This document shows, one piece after another, positions 25,724 through 34,076 of a stretch of 64,000 nt of DNA. The DNA lies in assembly GCF_000959365.1 (NCBI RefSeq), contig NZ_CP009555.1, positions 3,658,001 through 3,722,000 of the forward strand, read 5' to 3'. The notes under the pieces are model-generated. The model was not told where the DNA came from. It did no database searches and saw only the letters and a program-made list of their open reading frames with translations. Every line of letters begins with the position of its first letter. Within the stretch, counting starts at the first letter, position 1. Origin of the DNA: Burkholderia oklahomensis C6786 (GTDB taxonomy: Bacteria; Pseudomonadota; Gammaproteobacteria; Burkholderiales; Burkholderiaceae). A program made the position numbers and the translations under genes.

Positions 25724-26158
25724 TCAGTCCGCCTCGCGGTACACGTGCGCGAAGCGCTTCGCCTGCACGACGCCGTAGTCGCCCGGCGCGTACTGCATCA
25801 CCCAGTCGCCCGCGTCGCCGCGCAGCGTGTCGCCGCCCGTCGAGCGCGCGATCGAGAACGGCGCGTTCATTCGCTTCGCGAGCACGACGGCCGGGCGGTT
25901 GCGGTAATCGCCCGGCTCGCCGTGCGCGAGTCCTTCGGCGGCGGGCGCGTACTTCGCGTCGAAGCGCTCGCGCGACACCACCCAGCGGTCGCCCGTAGAC
26001 CCGGTGACGAGCGCGTCGCCCGCCGCATAGCGGTTCGGGCCTTCGAGGCTCATCAGCTCGCCTGGCTGCGCGGCGAATTCGACTTGGACCGTCTCGTCCT
26101 TGACGACGCGCAATGCGTCGGGATCATTGCGGAGGTCGACGTTTTTCAGTTCGATCAT
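25724..26158 (-). CDS. PGDYG-domain protein
   Basis: The protein of about 144 residues ends with the segment MQYAPGDYGVVQAKRFAHVY, which contains the PGDYG signature that names this small domain family. Earlier segments (ELMSLEGPNRYAAGDALVTG, GDRWVVSRERF) look like a compact beta-rich fold. It has no signal peptide. The function is unknown. The ATG at 26158 gives MIELKNVDLRNDP; a TTG at 26173 would add five residues. It lies antisense between two PHB depolymerase genes, and a remnant of a second copy lies before the first depolymerase, so the pair was duplicated together. Confidence 0.72.
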   Translation of the reverse strand: MIELKNVDLRNDPDALRVVKDETVQVEFAAQPGELMSLEGPNRYAAGDALVTGSTGDRWVVSRERFDAKYAPAAEGLAHGEPGDYRNRPAVVLAKRMNAPFSIARSTGGDTLRGDAGDWVMQYAPGDYGVVQAKRFAHVYREAD

Positions 26159-26349
26159 GTCGATTTTCGTCAATAAAAGCGCATCACTTTAGCGCGAATC
26201 CGGACGCGCGTGAACGCCAACCTTGCGGGTGGCGGGCGTTGATACGAATATGAAGTGATCGCGTCTCGATTTGCCGTCCGACTGTCTCGACCCGTCCGAG
26301 CGACGCCGGCCGTTGCCGCCGTCGCTCGGCGCAGACCAAGGGGAAATCC

Positions 26350-27357
26350 ATGCAGATGCGCCACGCCGCCGCGTTCACGATCACGCTCGCCGTCGTCGCG
26401 CCCGCGAGCGCGCAAGCTTCGCCGCCGCTGCCCGCGCTGCGCGCGGACGCGAACCAGGTATCGGTGTCCGGGCTGTCGTCGGGCGCGTACATGGCGATCC
26501 AGTACCAGGTCGCGTATTCGGCGTCGGTGATCGGCGTGGGCGCGATCGCGGGCGGGCCGTACTATTGCGCGACGGGCAGCCTCGCGAATACGGGCGTCTG
26601 CATGGGCCTCGTGTCGAACATGGTGCCCGATTCGGGGCTACTGCTGGCCGCCGCGCAAGGCTTTGCGGCGAGCGGCCAGATCGATCCGCTCGCGAACCTG
26701 CAGCGCGCGAAGATCTATCTGTTCAGCGGGACGAAAGACACGATCGTTCACGAGTCCGCCGTCGACGCCACGTGGGCCTTCTTCTGGCTCGCCGGCGTGC
26801 CCGTGTCGAACATCATCTACGTCGCCGACATCCCGGCCGGGCATGCGTTCATCACGCCGTCCGCGGGCAACGTATGCGACGCGAATGCCGCGCCGTACAT
26901 CAGCCACTGCAATGTCGGCCAGTCGGGCTACGACCAGGCGGGCGCGCTGCTCGAGACGATCTACGGGGCGCTCGCGCCGCCCATTGCCCAGCCGACCGGA
27001 CGCGCGGTCACGTTCGACCAGCGCGAGTTCGCGGCGGCGTCGAGCGGGCTCGCGGCGGACGGCTACGCGTACGTGCCGCGCGCGTGCGACGCCAATGCCG
27101 GCTGCAAGGTCCACGTCGTGTTTCATGGCTGCCTGCAGTCGGCGGCCGTCGTGCGCGACATGACGACGTACGACAACTGGGCCGATGCGAACGGGATCGT
27201 CGTGCTGTATCCGCAGGTCGCGAAGACCCGCGTGCCGAACAATCCGCAGGGATGCTGGGACTGGTTTGCGTATACCGGGCAGAACTATGCGCTGAAGTCG
27301 GGGGCGCAGATGCGCGCGGTGCGGGCGATGATCGAGCGGGTCACGTCCGCGCGGTGA
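26350..27357 (+). CDS. Secreted type 2 PHB depolymerase-like esterase, copy 2
   Basis: The 335-residue protein has a signal peptide ending ASAQA and the same ordered catalytic elements as copy 1: SGLSSGAYM (Ser43), SGTKDTIVHE, IPAGHAFIT and VVFHGCLQ. The two copies are nearly identical over long blocks (for example WDWFAYTGQNYALKSGAQMR) and differ mainly in the signal peptide and in the segment after GGPYYCA, where this copy has extra residues (MGLVSNMVP). It starts 191 bases from the divergent PGDYG gene; AAGGGGA before the ATG is the ribosome site. Different substrates or expression conditions for the two copies are possible but not shown. Confidence 0.85.
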   Translation: MQMRHAAAFTITLAVVAPASAQASPPLPALRADANQVSVSGLSSGAYMAIQYQVAYSASVIGVGAIAGGPYYCATGSLANTGVCMGLVSNMVPDSGLLLAAAQGFAASGQIDPLANLQRAKIYLFSGTKDTIVHESAVDATWAFFWLAGVPVSNIIYVADIPAGHAFITPSAGNVCDANAAPYISHCNVGQSGYDQAGALLETIYGALAPPIAQPTGRAVTFDQREFAAASSGLAADGYAYVPRACDANAGCKVHVVFHGCLQSAAVVRDMTTYDNWADANGIVVLYPQVAKTRVPNNPQGCWDWFAYTGQNYALKSGAQMRAVRAMIERVTSAR

Positions 27358-27595
27358 CGGAAGGGCGCGGCGTGCGCGCCGATGCGCGAGCAGCGCGGGA
27401 AAGCCGCCGGGACTCGCGCGAGCGGAGGGGCGGGCGATCGGCGCCGGCGATCGTGGATCGGTGACGCGAATGCGCGCTTGCGGATTGCCGCTGGGCGGTT
27501 CGCCGTCCGTCCGTTCGTCGACGCGGTCGCGCAGTTGCGCGGCGCGTCACGTCGACGAACGTGAGCGCGCCGCGCGCAGACCCGCGCGATACGCG

Positions 27596-28111
27596 TTACT
27601 GCGCGGCGCCCGAGCTCGCGGCGCCCTGGCCGTCCGCCTTGCCCGAATGCTTGCGTGCGCGGGCCTTGCCCGGCTCCGGGTGCAGCCACTTGCGGAACGT
27701 CGAGTCGGCGAGCGCCTTCTGCTCGGCAGGGAAGCTCGCGTACAGCGGCGCGAACGCGTCGGCGAGCTTCTTCGCGCCGTCGGCATTCGTCTGCGTCATC
27801 TCGGCGTACTGCTTCATGTCGTCGAGCGCGGACGCGTTCTTGTTCGCGATCCGTTCGCGATAGAGACGCGCCATCGTCTCGCCGTTGTCGCGCATCGTAT
27901 CGGCGAACGTCTTCCATTGCGATTCCTGCTCCGGCGTGATCTTCAGCTGGTTGTGCAGGTACGTGATGCGCTCCTCGACGCGCGCTTCGTGACGCGCGGC
28001 CGCGGAGGGGGCGGAGGCGGCGGCCGCCGGCGCCGACGCGGGCGTCTGGGCGTGCGCGAGCGCGGCCGTCAGCGCGAGCGCGGCAGCGAAAGTCAGCGTG
28101 ATCTTTTTCAT
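27596..28111 (-). CDS. Spy/CpxP-family (LTXXQ) periplasmic protein
   Basis: The 171-residue protein has a clear signal peptide (MKKITLTFAAALALTAALAHA), an Ala/Pro/Ser-rich spacer, and then a helical domain resembling LTXXQ/Spy proteins: ITYLHNQLKITPEQESQWK, MARLYRERIA and LADAFAPLYASFPAEQKAL. Spy and CpxP are periplasmic chaperones or stress sensors. The tail is Lys/Gly/Ala-rich. AGGAG precedes the ATG at 28111. It stands alone, divergent from an Lrp-type gene. The 325-base gap to that gene (28112-28436) holds nothing else recognised. Confidence 0.78.
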   Translation of the reverse strand: MKKITLTFAAALALTAALAHAQTPASAPAAAASAPSAAARHEARVEERITYLHNQLKITPEQESQWKTFADTMRDNGETMARLYRERIANKNASALDDMKQYAEMTQTNADGAKKLADAFAPLYASFPAEQKALADSTFRKWLHPEPGKARARKHSGKADGQGAASSGAAQ

Positions 28112-28436
28112 TGGAGCTCCTGTGTGGTCGTCGGACGGGGTCCGGATGCGAGGCGCGGCGCGCCCGACAGCATGCGCGACGCGCGTCCCGCGCTATTAGT
28201 AGCACGGTATCGGGCCGTTGGGCGGCGATGCGACATCTGCTTACAACCGAAACGAATCGAAATCGCGAGGGCGTGGTTCGGCGCGGCAGCGCACGGATCG
28301 TGCGGCCGGCGGCGGGCGCGCCCACGCGGCGCGCGTCGCGCGATCCGCCGTCCGATGCGGCGCGGCGAACGCGCGCATGGTTGGGTGCACGGCTGTTCGG
28401 CGCTATCATCGCGGCACTTCCATTCGCCGATCCGCC

Positions 28437-28898
28437 ATGCGTCCACCCCGACTCGATCAACTCGACGAACTCGACCGCAACCTCGTCGCGCTGCTGCAGG
28501 CGAACGCCCGCGCGAGCGTCGCGGATCTCGCGCGGCAGCTCGGCGTCGCGCGCACGACCGTGCTCGCGCGGATCGCGCGGCTCGAGCGCACGCAGGTGAT
28601 CGCGGGCTACAGCGTGCGGCTCGGGCAGGACGTGCTCGATGCGAGCATCTACGCGTACGTCGGCATCATCCTCGCGCCAAGGTACGGCAAGGACGTGCTG
28701 AAGCGCCTCGACCGCATGCCCGAGGTGCAGCTGCTGTGCGCGGTGAGCGGCGAGTACGACTACGTCGCGTGGCTGCGCGCCGATTCGCCCGAGCGCCTGA
28801 ACGATCTGCTCGATCAGATCGGCGCGCTCGACGGCGTCGAGCGGACGACGACGTCGATCATCCTCGCGCGCAAGATCGACCGCGGGACGATCGGCTGA
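28437..28898 (+). CDS. Lrp/AsnC-family transcriptional regulator
   Basis: The 153-residue regulator has the Lrp N-terminal helix-turn-helix (LDRNLVALLQANARASVADL, ARQLGVARTTVLARIARLE) followed by a RAM ligand-binding domain (VQLLCAVSGEYDYVAWLRA, LDGVERTTTSIILARK). Such proteins form dimers of dimers and respond to amino acids. The ATG at 28437 was chosen because the HTH begins about eight residues later, as is usual. A gene for a membrane protein follows 60 bases downstream. A saccharopine-dehydrogenase-like gene lies 1.9 kb away; a regulatory link is only a possibility. Confidence 0.88.
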   Translation: MRPPRLDQLDELDRNLVALLQANARASVADLARQLGVARTTVLARIARLERTQVIAGYSVRLGQDVLDASIYAYVGIILAPRYGKDVLKRLDRMPEVQLLCAVSGEYDYVAWLRADSPERLNDLLDQIGALDGVERTTTSIILARKIDRGTIG

Positions 28899-28958
28899 CG
28901 CGCCGCGTCGCCCGATGAGCGAAGGCGGACCGGACAACCCTGAAGAGAGACCGGGATC

Positions 28959-30038
28959 ATGACGACGAGCCAAACCTATTCGCGCCCCGAACGGCTGCTG
29001 CAGATCGCGTCGTGGGGCATCGCCGTGGCGTTCGCGCTGTTCCTCAACATGCTGGGCAGCCTCGTGATCCGCGACATGGCGTTCGCGCCGCGCGGCGGGC
29101 CGCCGACGCTCGCGCGCTACGCCGACACGCAGGCCGACGCGTCGCTGCGCGCGACGCGTCGGGAGCTGCAGCGCGAGCAGGGCGCGCTGACGGACAAGGC
29201 CGATGCGTTCACGACCGCCCGCAACCGCGCGCAGCAGGACTACGATCAGGCGAAGGAGAGCTTTCGCAACTGGATCGCGACGCGCAGCGCGACGGGCGAC
29301 GCGAGCCGCAACCCGGACGTGCTCGCGCGTACGCGCCAGCTCGACGAGCTGCAGGCGGCGGTGGCGGGCTGGCAGCGCCAGCAGGATCAGATCAGCGACC
29401 AGCTCGACGCGCTGCGCAAGCGGCAGGACGACGTGAGCGCGCAGCTCGCGCAATCGCAGGCGCAGGCCGAGCGCAACTTCGAGCAGGCGAGCCGCCGCTA
29501 CGAGCTCGTCGTGTTCGCGTGGCGGCTCGCGTTCACGCTGCCGATCCTCGTGCTCGCCGTCTGGCTCTTCGTCCGTTACCGGAAGGTGCGCTACTGGCCG
29601 TTCGTCTATGGCTTCGGGATGTTCGCGCTGACGGCGTTCTTCGTCGAGCTCGTGCCGTATCTGCCGAGCTTCGGCGGCTACGTGCGCGTCATCGTCGGCA
29701 TCGTGCTGACGGTGTTCGCGGGCGTCTACATGCTGCGCGCGTTCCAGCGCTACGTCGAACGCAAGCGCGAGGAGATGCGGCGCAGCCAGCACGAGCGCGC
29801 GCAGGCGATCGGCTACGAGAAGGCGATCGCCGCGTATCGGAAGAAGCTCTGCCCATCGTGCGACAGGCCGTGGAACCTCGGCGGCGACGGCGCGACGTTC
29901 TGCATCCACTGTGGGCTCAAGCTGTTCGAGCAGTGCGGGTGCGGCACGCGCAACTTCGCGTTCTTTCCGTTCTGCGGCGGCTGCGGGACGGCGGTGAGCC
30001 GCGCGGATGACAAGGGGCGGCGCGCGAATGCCGCATGA
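28959..30038 (+). CDS. Membrane protein with coiled coil and C-terminal double zinc ribbon
   Basis: The 359-residue protein begins with a membrane helix (residues about 15-38), followed by a long Gln/Ala/Arg-rich region with coiled-coil character (residues 60-175). Three more hydrophobic helices follow between residues 185 and 265. The C-terminus carries cysteine pairs of the zinc-ribbon type: CPSCDRPW and FCIHCG, then QCGCGTRN and FCGGCG. The helix between ribbon and membrane is basic (QRYVERKREEMRR), placing the ribbons in the cytoplasm. No enzymatic motif was seen and the function is unknown. It may be co-transcribed with the upstream Lrp-type gene. Confidence 0.75.
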   Translation: MTTSQTYSRPERLLQIASWGIAVAFALFLNMLGSLVIRDMAFAPRGGPPTLARYADTQADASLRATRRELQREQGALTDKADAFTTARNRAQQDYDQAKESFRNWIATRSATGDASRNPDVLARTRQLDELQAAVAGWQRQQDQISDQLDALRKRQDDVSAQLAQSQAQAERNFEQASRRYELVVFAWRLAFTLPILVLAVWLFVRYRKVRYWPFVYGFGMFALTAFFVELVPYLPSFGGYVRVIVGIVLTVFAGVYMLRAFQRYVERKREEMRRSQHERAQAIGYEKAIAAYRKKLCPSCDRPWNLGGDGATFCIHCGLKLFEQCGCGTRNFAFFPFCGGCGTAVSRADDKGRRANAA

Positions 30039-30066
30039 TGCGCGGCCGTTTGCGCGCGCCGTCGGG

Positions 30067-30390
30067 TCACTGCGATTCGATCACTTTGCAGGGCTTGCTG
30101 CAGTCCGTGTAGGCCATGCACTTCTTGTTCGAGACGAGCCCCTCCAGATTCTCCCGCGCGAGCTTCTTGGCCGCCGTGCACGCGTCGTGGCTCTTGCCCG
30201 GGGAGACGCCCGTGGCCGACAGTCCGCGGTCGGCCTTGCACGGATCGGCGGGCGCGTTTTCCTTGATCGAGCAGCGTCCTTCCTGGCTGATTTTCGCGGC
30301 ATGCGCGGCGGGCGCGGCGGCGAGCGACGCGAAGCCTGCGACGACGGCAAGACGGATCAGACGGCATGCGTTTCGGGTCACGATTGTCAT
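30067..30390 (-). CDS. Small secreted cysteine-containing hypothetical protein
   Basis: The 107-residue protein has an N-terminal signal peptide (LAVVAGFASLAAAPAAHA) and a mature part with six cysteines (CSIKENAPADPC, HDAC, KKCMAYTDCSKPCK), suggesting disulfide bonds in the periplasm or outside. A GGAGAAGAAC ribosome site precedes the ATG at 30390. No family is recognised. It is convergent with the zinc-ribbon membrane protein gene, with 28 bases between their stop codons. Confidence 0.68.
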   Translation of the reverse strand: MTIVTRNACRLIRLAVVAGFASLAAAPAAHAAKISQEGRCSIKENAPADPCKADRGLSATGVSPGKSHDACTAAKKLARENLEGLVSNKKCMAYTDCSKPCKVIESQ

Positions 30391-30665
30391 TGTTCTTCTC
30401 CAGCGGATGGGGCCGAGACCGGCCTCGGACGAGTCGGAGCGACGGGCCGGCGACGCGTTCGGCGGCGCGCCGGGAGCGGGCGGGATCGGCGCGCCAGCCG
30501 AACGAGGCCGGCGTCGACGATACCCGTGATCGAGCGTAAGTAGGCCGAAAGCATGCCGTCAAGCTGCGAAATCTGGTGGGCGGGCGACGCACGCCGGATA
30601 GCGGCCGAGGCCATGCGGTGCGGCGGTGCCGAGGGGCAGGCGGTTCGTTCGAAACGGCGACTTAT

Positions 30666-30716
30666 CGATCGTTTTCGACAATTCGTCGAAAACGATCGGC
30701 AATTCGTCGAAAATTG
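30666..30716. promoter_or_regulatory. Strong inverted repeats upstream of the saccharopine dehydrogenase-like gene
   Basis: CGATCGTTTTCGAC (30666-30679) and GTCGAAAACGATCG (30685-30698) are perfect 14-base arms around AATTC. Immediately after, CAATTCGTCGAAAATTG (30700-30716) repeats the AATTCGTCGAAAA core and has its own CAATT/AATTG dyad. The element lies 108 bases before the ATG at 30824, so it could be a repressor or activator site, or a transcript hairpin. The rest of the 433-base gap 30391-30823 shows nothing else clear except an AT-rich TATAAA near 30751. Confidence 0.55.
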
Positions 30717-30823
30717 ACGTCGTTCCGCATCAGTTTTCGTCTATAAAGTGTTTTTGCACATCCCTACACTCTCCGACAGGGCAACACGCCGTCTACAACA
30801 ATCATCTTGTCAGGAGAGAAGAC

Positions 30824-31924
30824 ATGAAAATCGCCATCGTCGGCGCAGGTCTCATCGGTCACACCATCGCTCATTTGCTGCGTGAAACCGGCGACTACGA
30901 AGTCGTCGCGTTCGATCGCGATCCGGACGCGCTCGCGAAGCTCGCGAAGGAAGGCATCGCGACGCAGCGCGTCGATTCCGCCGACGCGACCGCGATCCGC
31001 GAAGCGGTGAAGGGCTTCGATGCGCTCGTCAACGCGCTGCCGTACTACCTGGCCGTCAACGTCGCCGCCGCCGCGAAGGCCGCGGGCGTCCATTATTTCG
31101 ATCTGACCGAGGACGTGCGCGCGACGAGCGCGATCCGCGAGCTCGCCGAAGGCGCCGACCGCGCGTTCATGCCGCAATGCGGCTTGGCGCCCGGCTTCAT
31201 CGGCATCGCCGCGCACGAGCTCGTCAACGGCTTTTCCGAAGTGCGCGACGTGAAGATGCGCGTCGGCGCGCTGCCCGAGTATCCGACCAACGCGCTCAAG
31301 TACAACCTGACGTGGAGCGTCGACGGCCTCATCAACGAATACTGCCAGCCGTGCGAAGCGGTTCGCGACGGCCGCCGCCAGTGGGTGCAGCCGCTCGAAG
31401 GGCTCGAGCATTTCTCACTCGACGGCATCGAATACGAGGCGTTCAACACGTCGGGCGGCCTCGGCACGCTGTGCGAGACGCTCGAAGGCAAGGTCGAGAC
31501 GCTCGACTACAAGTCGGTCCGCTATCCCGGCCACCGCGAACTGATCCAGTTCCTGCTCGAGGACCTGCGTCTGTCGACCGACCGCGACACGCTGAAGTCG
31601 ATCATGCGCCGCGCGGTGCCGTCGACGAAGCAGGACGTCGTGCTCGTGTTCGTCACGGTGACGGGCGTGAAGCACGGCCAGCTCGTGCAGGACGTGTTCA
31701 CGCGCAAGATCTTCGCGAAGGAAATCTGCGGGATGCCGATGAGCGCGATCCAGATCACGACGGCGGGCGCGATGTGCGCGGTGCTCGATCTGTTCCGCGA
31801 AAAGAAGCTGCCGCAAGGCGGTTTCGTTCGCCAGGAGCAGGTGCCGCTCCACGCGTTCCTCGCGAACCGCTTCGGCAAGCTGTACGAAGGCGGCACGCTC
31901 GAGCGGATGCACGCGCTCGCGTAA
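30824..31924 (+). CDS. Saccharopine dehydrogenase family protein
   Basis: The 366-residue enzyme has an N-terminal Rossmann domain (MKIAIVGAGLIGHTIAHLL, with Asp in VVAFDRDPD) and the saccharopine-dehydrogenase catalytic domain behind it (MPQCGLAPGFIGIAAHELV, NTSGGLGTLCETLEG, VRYPGHRELIQFLLED). Members reduce or oxidise the imine between lysine and a keto acid, or related substrates such as carboxynorspermidine; the substrate here cannot be told. AGGAGAGAAG precedes the ATG. No second lysine-degradation gene is adjacent. A strong terminator follows 100 bases downstream, so it is probably monocistronic. Confidence 0.82.
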   Translation: MKIAIVGAGLIGHTIAHLLRETGDYEVVAFDRDPDALAKLAKEGIATQRVDSADATAIREAVKGFDALVNALPYYLAVNVAAAAKAAGVHYFDLTEDVRATSAIRELAEGADRAFMPQCGLAPGFIGIAAHELVNGFSEVRDVKMRVGALPEYPTNALKYNLTWSVDGLINEYCQPCEAVRDGRRQWVQPLEGLEHFSLDGIEYEAFNTSGGLGTLCETLEGKVETLDYKSVRYPGHRELIQFLLEDLRLSTDRDTLKSIMRRAVPSTKQDVVLVFVTVTGVKHGQLVQDVFTRKIFAKEICGMPMSAIQITTAGAMCAVLDLFREKKLPQGGFVRQEQVPLHAFLANRFGKLYEGGTLERMHALA

Positions 31925-32026
31925 CGCATTCGCCACGCGCGCGCGCTCGCGCACGCGGGCGTGCTTCGCGGCCTGCCGGTGATGCGACGGCCGGACCGAG
32001 CCGCGATGCGCGAGCCGCGACCAAGC

Positions 32027-32060
32027 GCCGGGCGGGCCTTCGGGCCGCCCGGCGTTTTTT
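32027..32060 (+). terminator. Rho-independent terminator after the saccharopine dehydrogenase-like gene
   Basis: GCCGGGCGG (32027-32035) pairs perfectly with CCGCCCGGC (32045-32053); two more G-C pairs form inside after one mismatch, with a three-base loop. Six T residues (32055-32060) follow. The distance to the upstream stop codon is about 100 bases. Confidence 0.88.
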
Positions 32061-32110
32061 CGTGCGTGGCCGAGTCAGGGGCGAGGGCGGGGCCGGGCGG
32101 TCGCGCCGTA

Positions 32111-32731
32111 TCAGGCGGGCAGCGGCGGCACCGTCGACGCGCCGCGCGCGGGCGGCGGCGCGATGTGGTCGAGCAGCACGTCGACGGCCGTATCCGACGG
32201 CGCGGTGTTGTCGAACATCAGGAGACCGTCGCACTGCGCGCCCGACGGAATGAAGCGGCGCTGCCGGTATTCGTCCCAGTGCGCGAGCTTGTACGCGTCG
32301 TTCGGATTGCCGCGCGCGACGATGCGCGCATGCGCGGTCTCCTCCGACGTGTGGACCCAGACGATGCGCAGCTCGACGTCGGGCCCGATGCCGAGCCACG
32401 CGCGGTCGAAGAGGCGGCGGTCGCGCACCTCGCGCGACAGCGGCCCGACGACGATCACGCTGATCCCGAGCTCGAGGTTCTCGCGCGCGGTGTCGAGAAG
32501 CCCCTGGTATTCGGGATCGCGCAGATGCTGAAGATAGAGCGGACTGTCGCGGTCGTTCGGGTCGTGCGTCAGCGCGCCCATCGCGGCCGAGCTGTAGCGG
32601 CCGTACAGCGTGTCCTTGTCGAGCAGGCAGAACGCCTCGCCCGTCGTCTTCATCAGCGGCCGGATCAGCCGCTTCGCGAGCGTCGTCTTGCCGGTGCCCG
32701 CATGGCCGCAGAAAAACACCAGATACGTCAC
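32111..32731 (-). CDS. P-loop kinase/ATPase (AAA-type, zeta-toxin-like fold)
   Basis: The 206-residue protein begins with a Walker A motif in VFFCGHAGTGKTTLAKRL, followed by LLDKDTLYGRY, whose Asp may serve as Walker B or substrate-binding residue, and later VIVVGPLSREVRDRRLFDRA and an arginine-rich lid around ARIVARGNPNDAYKL. This is the layout of small P-loop kinases that phosphorylate nucleosides, sugars or amino acids. The substrate is unknown. The GTG at 32731 is preceded by GGAGGG and overlaps the cydX stop codon as GTGA, so it is translationally coupled to that gene. Confidence 0.78.
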   Translation of the reverse strand: MTYLVFFCGHAGTGKTTLAKRLIRPLMKTTGEAFCLLDKDTLYGRYSSAAMGALTHDPNDRDSPLYLQHLRDPEYQGLLDTARENLELGISVIVVGPLSREVRDRRLFDRAWLGIGPDVELRIVWVHTSEETAHARIVARGNPNDAYKLAHWDEYRQRRFIPSGAQCDGLLMFDNTAPSDTAVDVLLDHIAPPPARGASTVPPLPA

Positions 32732-32886
32732 GAACGGCCGCCCTCCGAAACAGCGGGCCCGTCTGCCCGGCTCTTGTCGTCGGAGGCGTCGGCCGGGAGG
32801 GTGCCGTTCGCTTCGAGCCACATCGCGTTGATGATGCCGAAGCCGAGCGCGACGCCGATGCCGAGAATCCATGAGAAGTACCACAT
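32728..32886 (-). CDS. cydX: CydX/YbgT-type small subunit of cytochrome bd oxidase, orphan
   Basis: The 52-residue protein starts MWYFSWILGIGVALGFGIIN and continues AMWLEANG. This is the single membrane helix with the MWYFxWILG opening that defines CydX, the small subunit needed for stability of cytochrome bd quinol oxidase. A 20-residue hydrophilic tail makes it longer than the 37-residue E. coli protein. A strong AAGGAGG ribosome site precedes the ATG at 32886. Normally cydX follows cydB, but no cydA or cydB sequence is visible upstream; a divergent corA gene begins 200 bases away. It overlaps the downstream kinase gene by four bases. Confidence 0.8.
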   Translation of the reverse strand: MWYFSWILGIGVALGFGIINAMWLEANGTLPADASDDKSRADGPAVSEGGRS

Positions 32887-33085
32887 CGCAGCCTCCTTGA
32901 CGGTCAGGCCGGCGGCGCGGGCCGCCGGACGATTCGAGGGCGCGCCGCCCGCACGAGCGGGCGGCGACGCGTGCACGATGCCGATCATGACCAATAACGG
33001 CGGCCCGCGCAAGCGACGCGCCGCCGCCGCGGCGCGCGACAGCGGCTAAACTGTGCGCCGGAATCGCTTCGAACCAAGCAAGAGC

Positions 33086-34063
33086 ATGCTGATCAACTGC
33101 GCCGCATACCAGGATGGCCGCAAGCTGGCCGACATCGACATCGACGACATCGGCGACTACGTCGCGAAGCCGGAGTGCTTCGTCTGGGTCGCATTGAAGG
33201 ACCCCGAGCCCGACGAGATCGAGCGGATGGGCGACGAGTTCGGCCTGCACGAGCTCGCGCTCGAGGACGCACGCAAGGGCCACCAGCGCCCGAAGATCGA
33301 GGAGTACGGCGATGCGCTGTTCGCGGTGCTGCACACGGTCGAGATCGACGAGCAAGGCGAGCTCCAGCTCGGCGAGCTGAACGTGTTCGTCGGTCCGAAC
33401 TACGTGCTGTCGATCCGCAACCATACCGAGCAGGACTTCCGCGCGGTGCGCGTCCGCTGCGAGCGCGAGCCGCATCTGCTGAAGGAGGGTTCCGCGTACG
33501 TGTTCTACGCGCTGATGGACCAGGTCGTCGACCGCTATTTTCCGACGCTCGAGGCGCTGAGCGCGGAGCTGGAGGCGCTCGAGGACCGGATCTTCGAGAA
33601 GACGGGCACGGCGGCCGCCCGCGCGCTGATCGAGGATCTCTATACGCTCAAGCGCCGGCTCGTGATGCTGCACCAGCACACGGCGCCGCTCGTCGAGCCG
33701 CTCGCGAAGCTCGTCGGCGGCCGTATTCCGCAGGTCTGCGTGGGGATGGACCACTATTTCCGCGACGTCTACGACCATCTGCTGCGGATCGTGCGGACGA
33801 TCGAAGGGCGGCGCGAGATGCTCGTCACCGCGATCCAGGTGAACCTCGGCATGATCTCGCTCGCGGAAAGCGAAGTGACGAAGCGGCTCGGCTCGTTCGC
33901 CGCGCTGTTCGCGATCCCGACGATGATCGCCGGGATCTACGGGATGAACTTCAACAACATACCGGAGCTGCACTGGCGCTTCGGTTTCTACGTGTGCTTG
34001 GGGGCGATGGCCGCCGCCGACCTGTTCCTGTGGCGGCGCTTCAGGAAAGCCGGCTGGCTGTGA
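33086..34063 (+). CDS. corA: CorA-family Mg2+/Co2+ channel
   Basis: The 325-residue protein has a large N-terminal cytoplasmic domain and two membrane helices at the C-terminus (residues about 268-288 and 300-318). The diagnostic GMN motif is present in YGMNFNNIPE between them, forming the pore entrance of the pentamer. The ATG at 33086 (MLINCAAYQDG) is preceded by CAAGAG and matches the usual N-terminus of the family; an upstream in-frame start at 33053 is unlikely. The gene is monocistronic and convergent with a YciI-type gene. Confidence 0.9.
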   Translation: MLINCAAYQDGRKLADIDIDDIGDYVAKPECFVWVALKDPEPDEIERMGDEFGLHELALEDARKGHQRPKIEEYGDALFAVLHTVEIDEQGELQLGELNVFVGPNYVLSIRNHTEQDFRAVRVRCEREPHLLKEGSAYVFYALMDQVVDRYFPTLEALSAELEALEDRIFEKTGTAAARALIEDLYTLKRRLVMLHQHTAPLVEPLAKLVGGRIPQVCVGMDHYFRDVYDHLLRIVRTIEGRREMLVTAIQVNLGMISLAESEVTKRLGSFAALFAIPTMIAGIYGMNFNNIPELHWRFGFYVCLGAMAAADLFLWRRFRKAGWL

Positions 34064-34076
34064 GCCGGCGCGCGCG

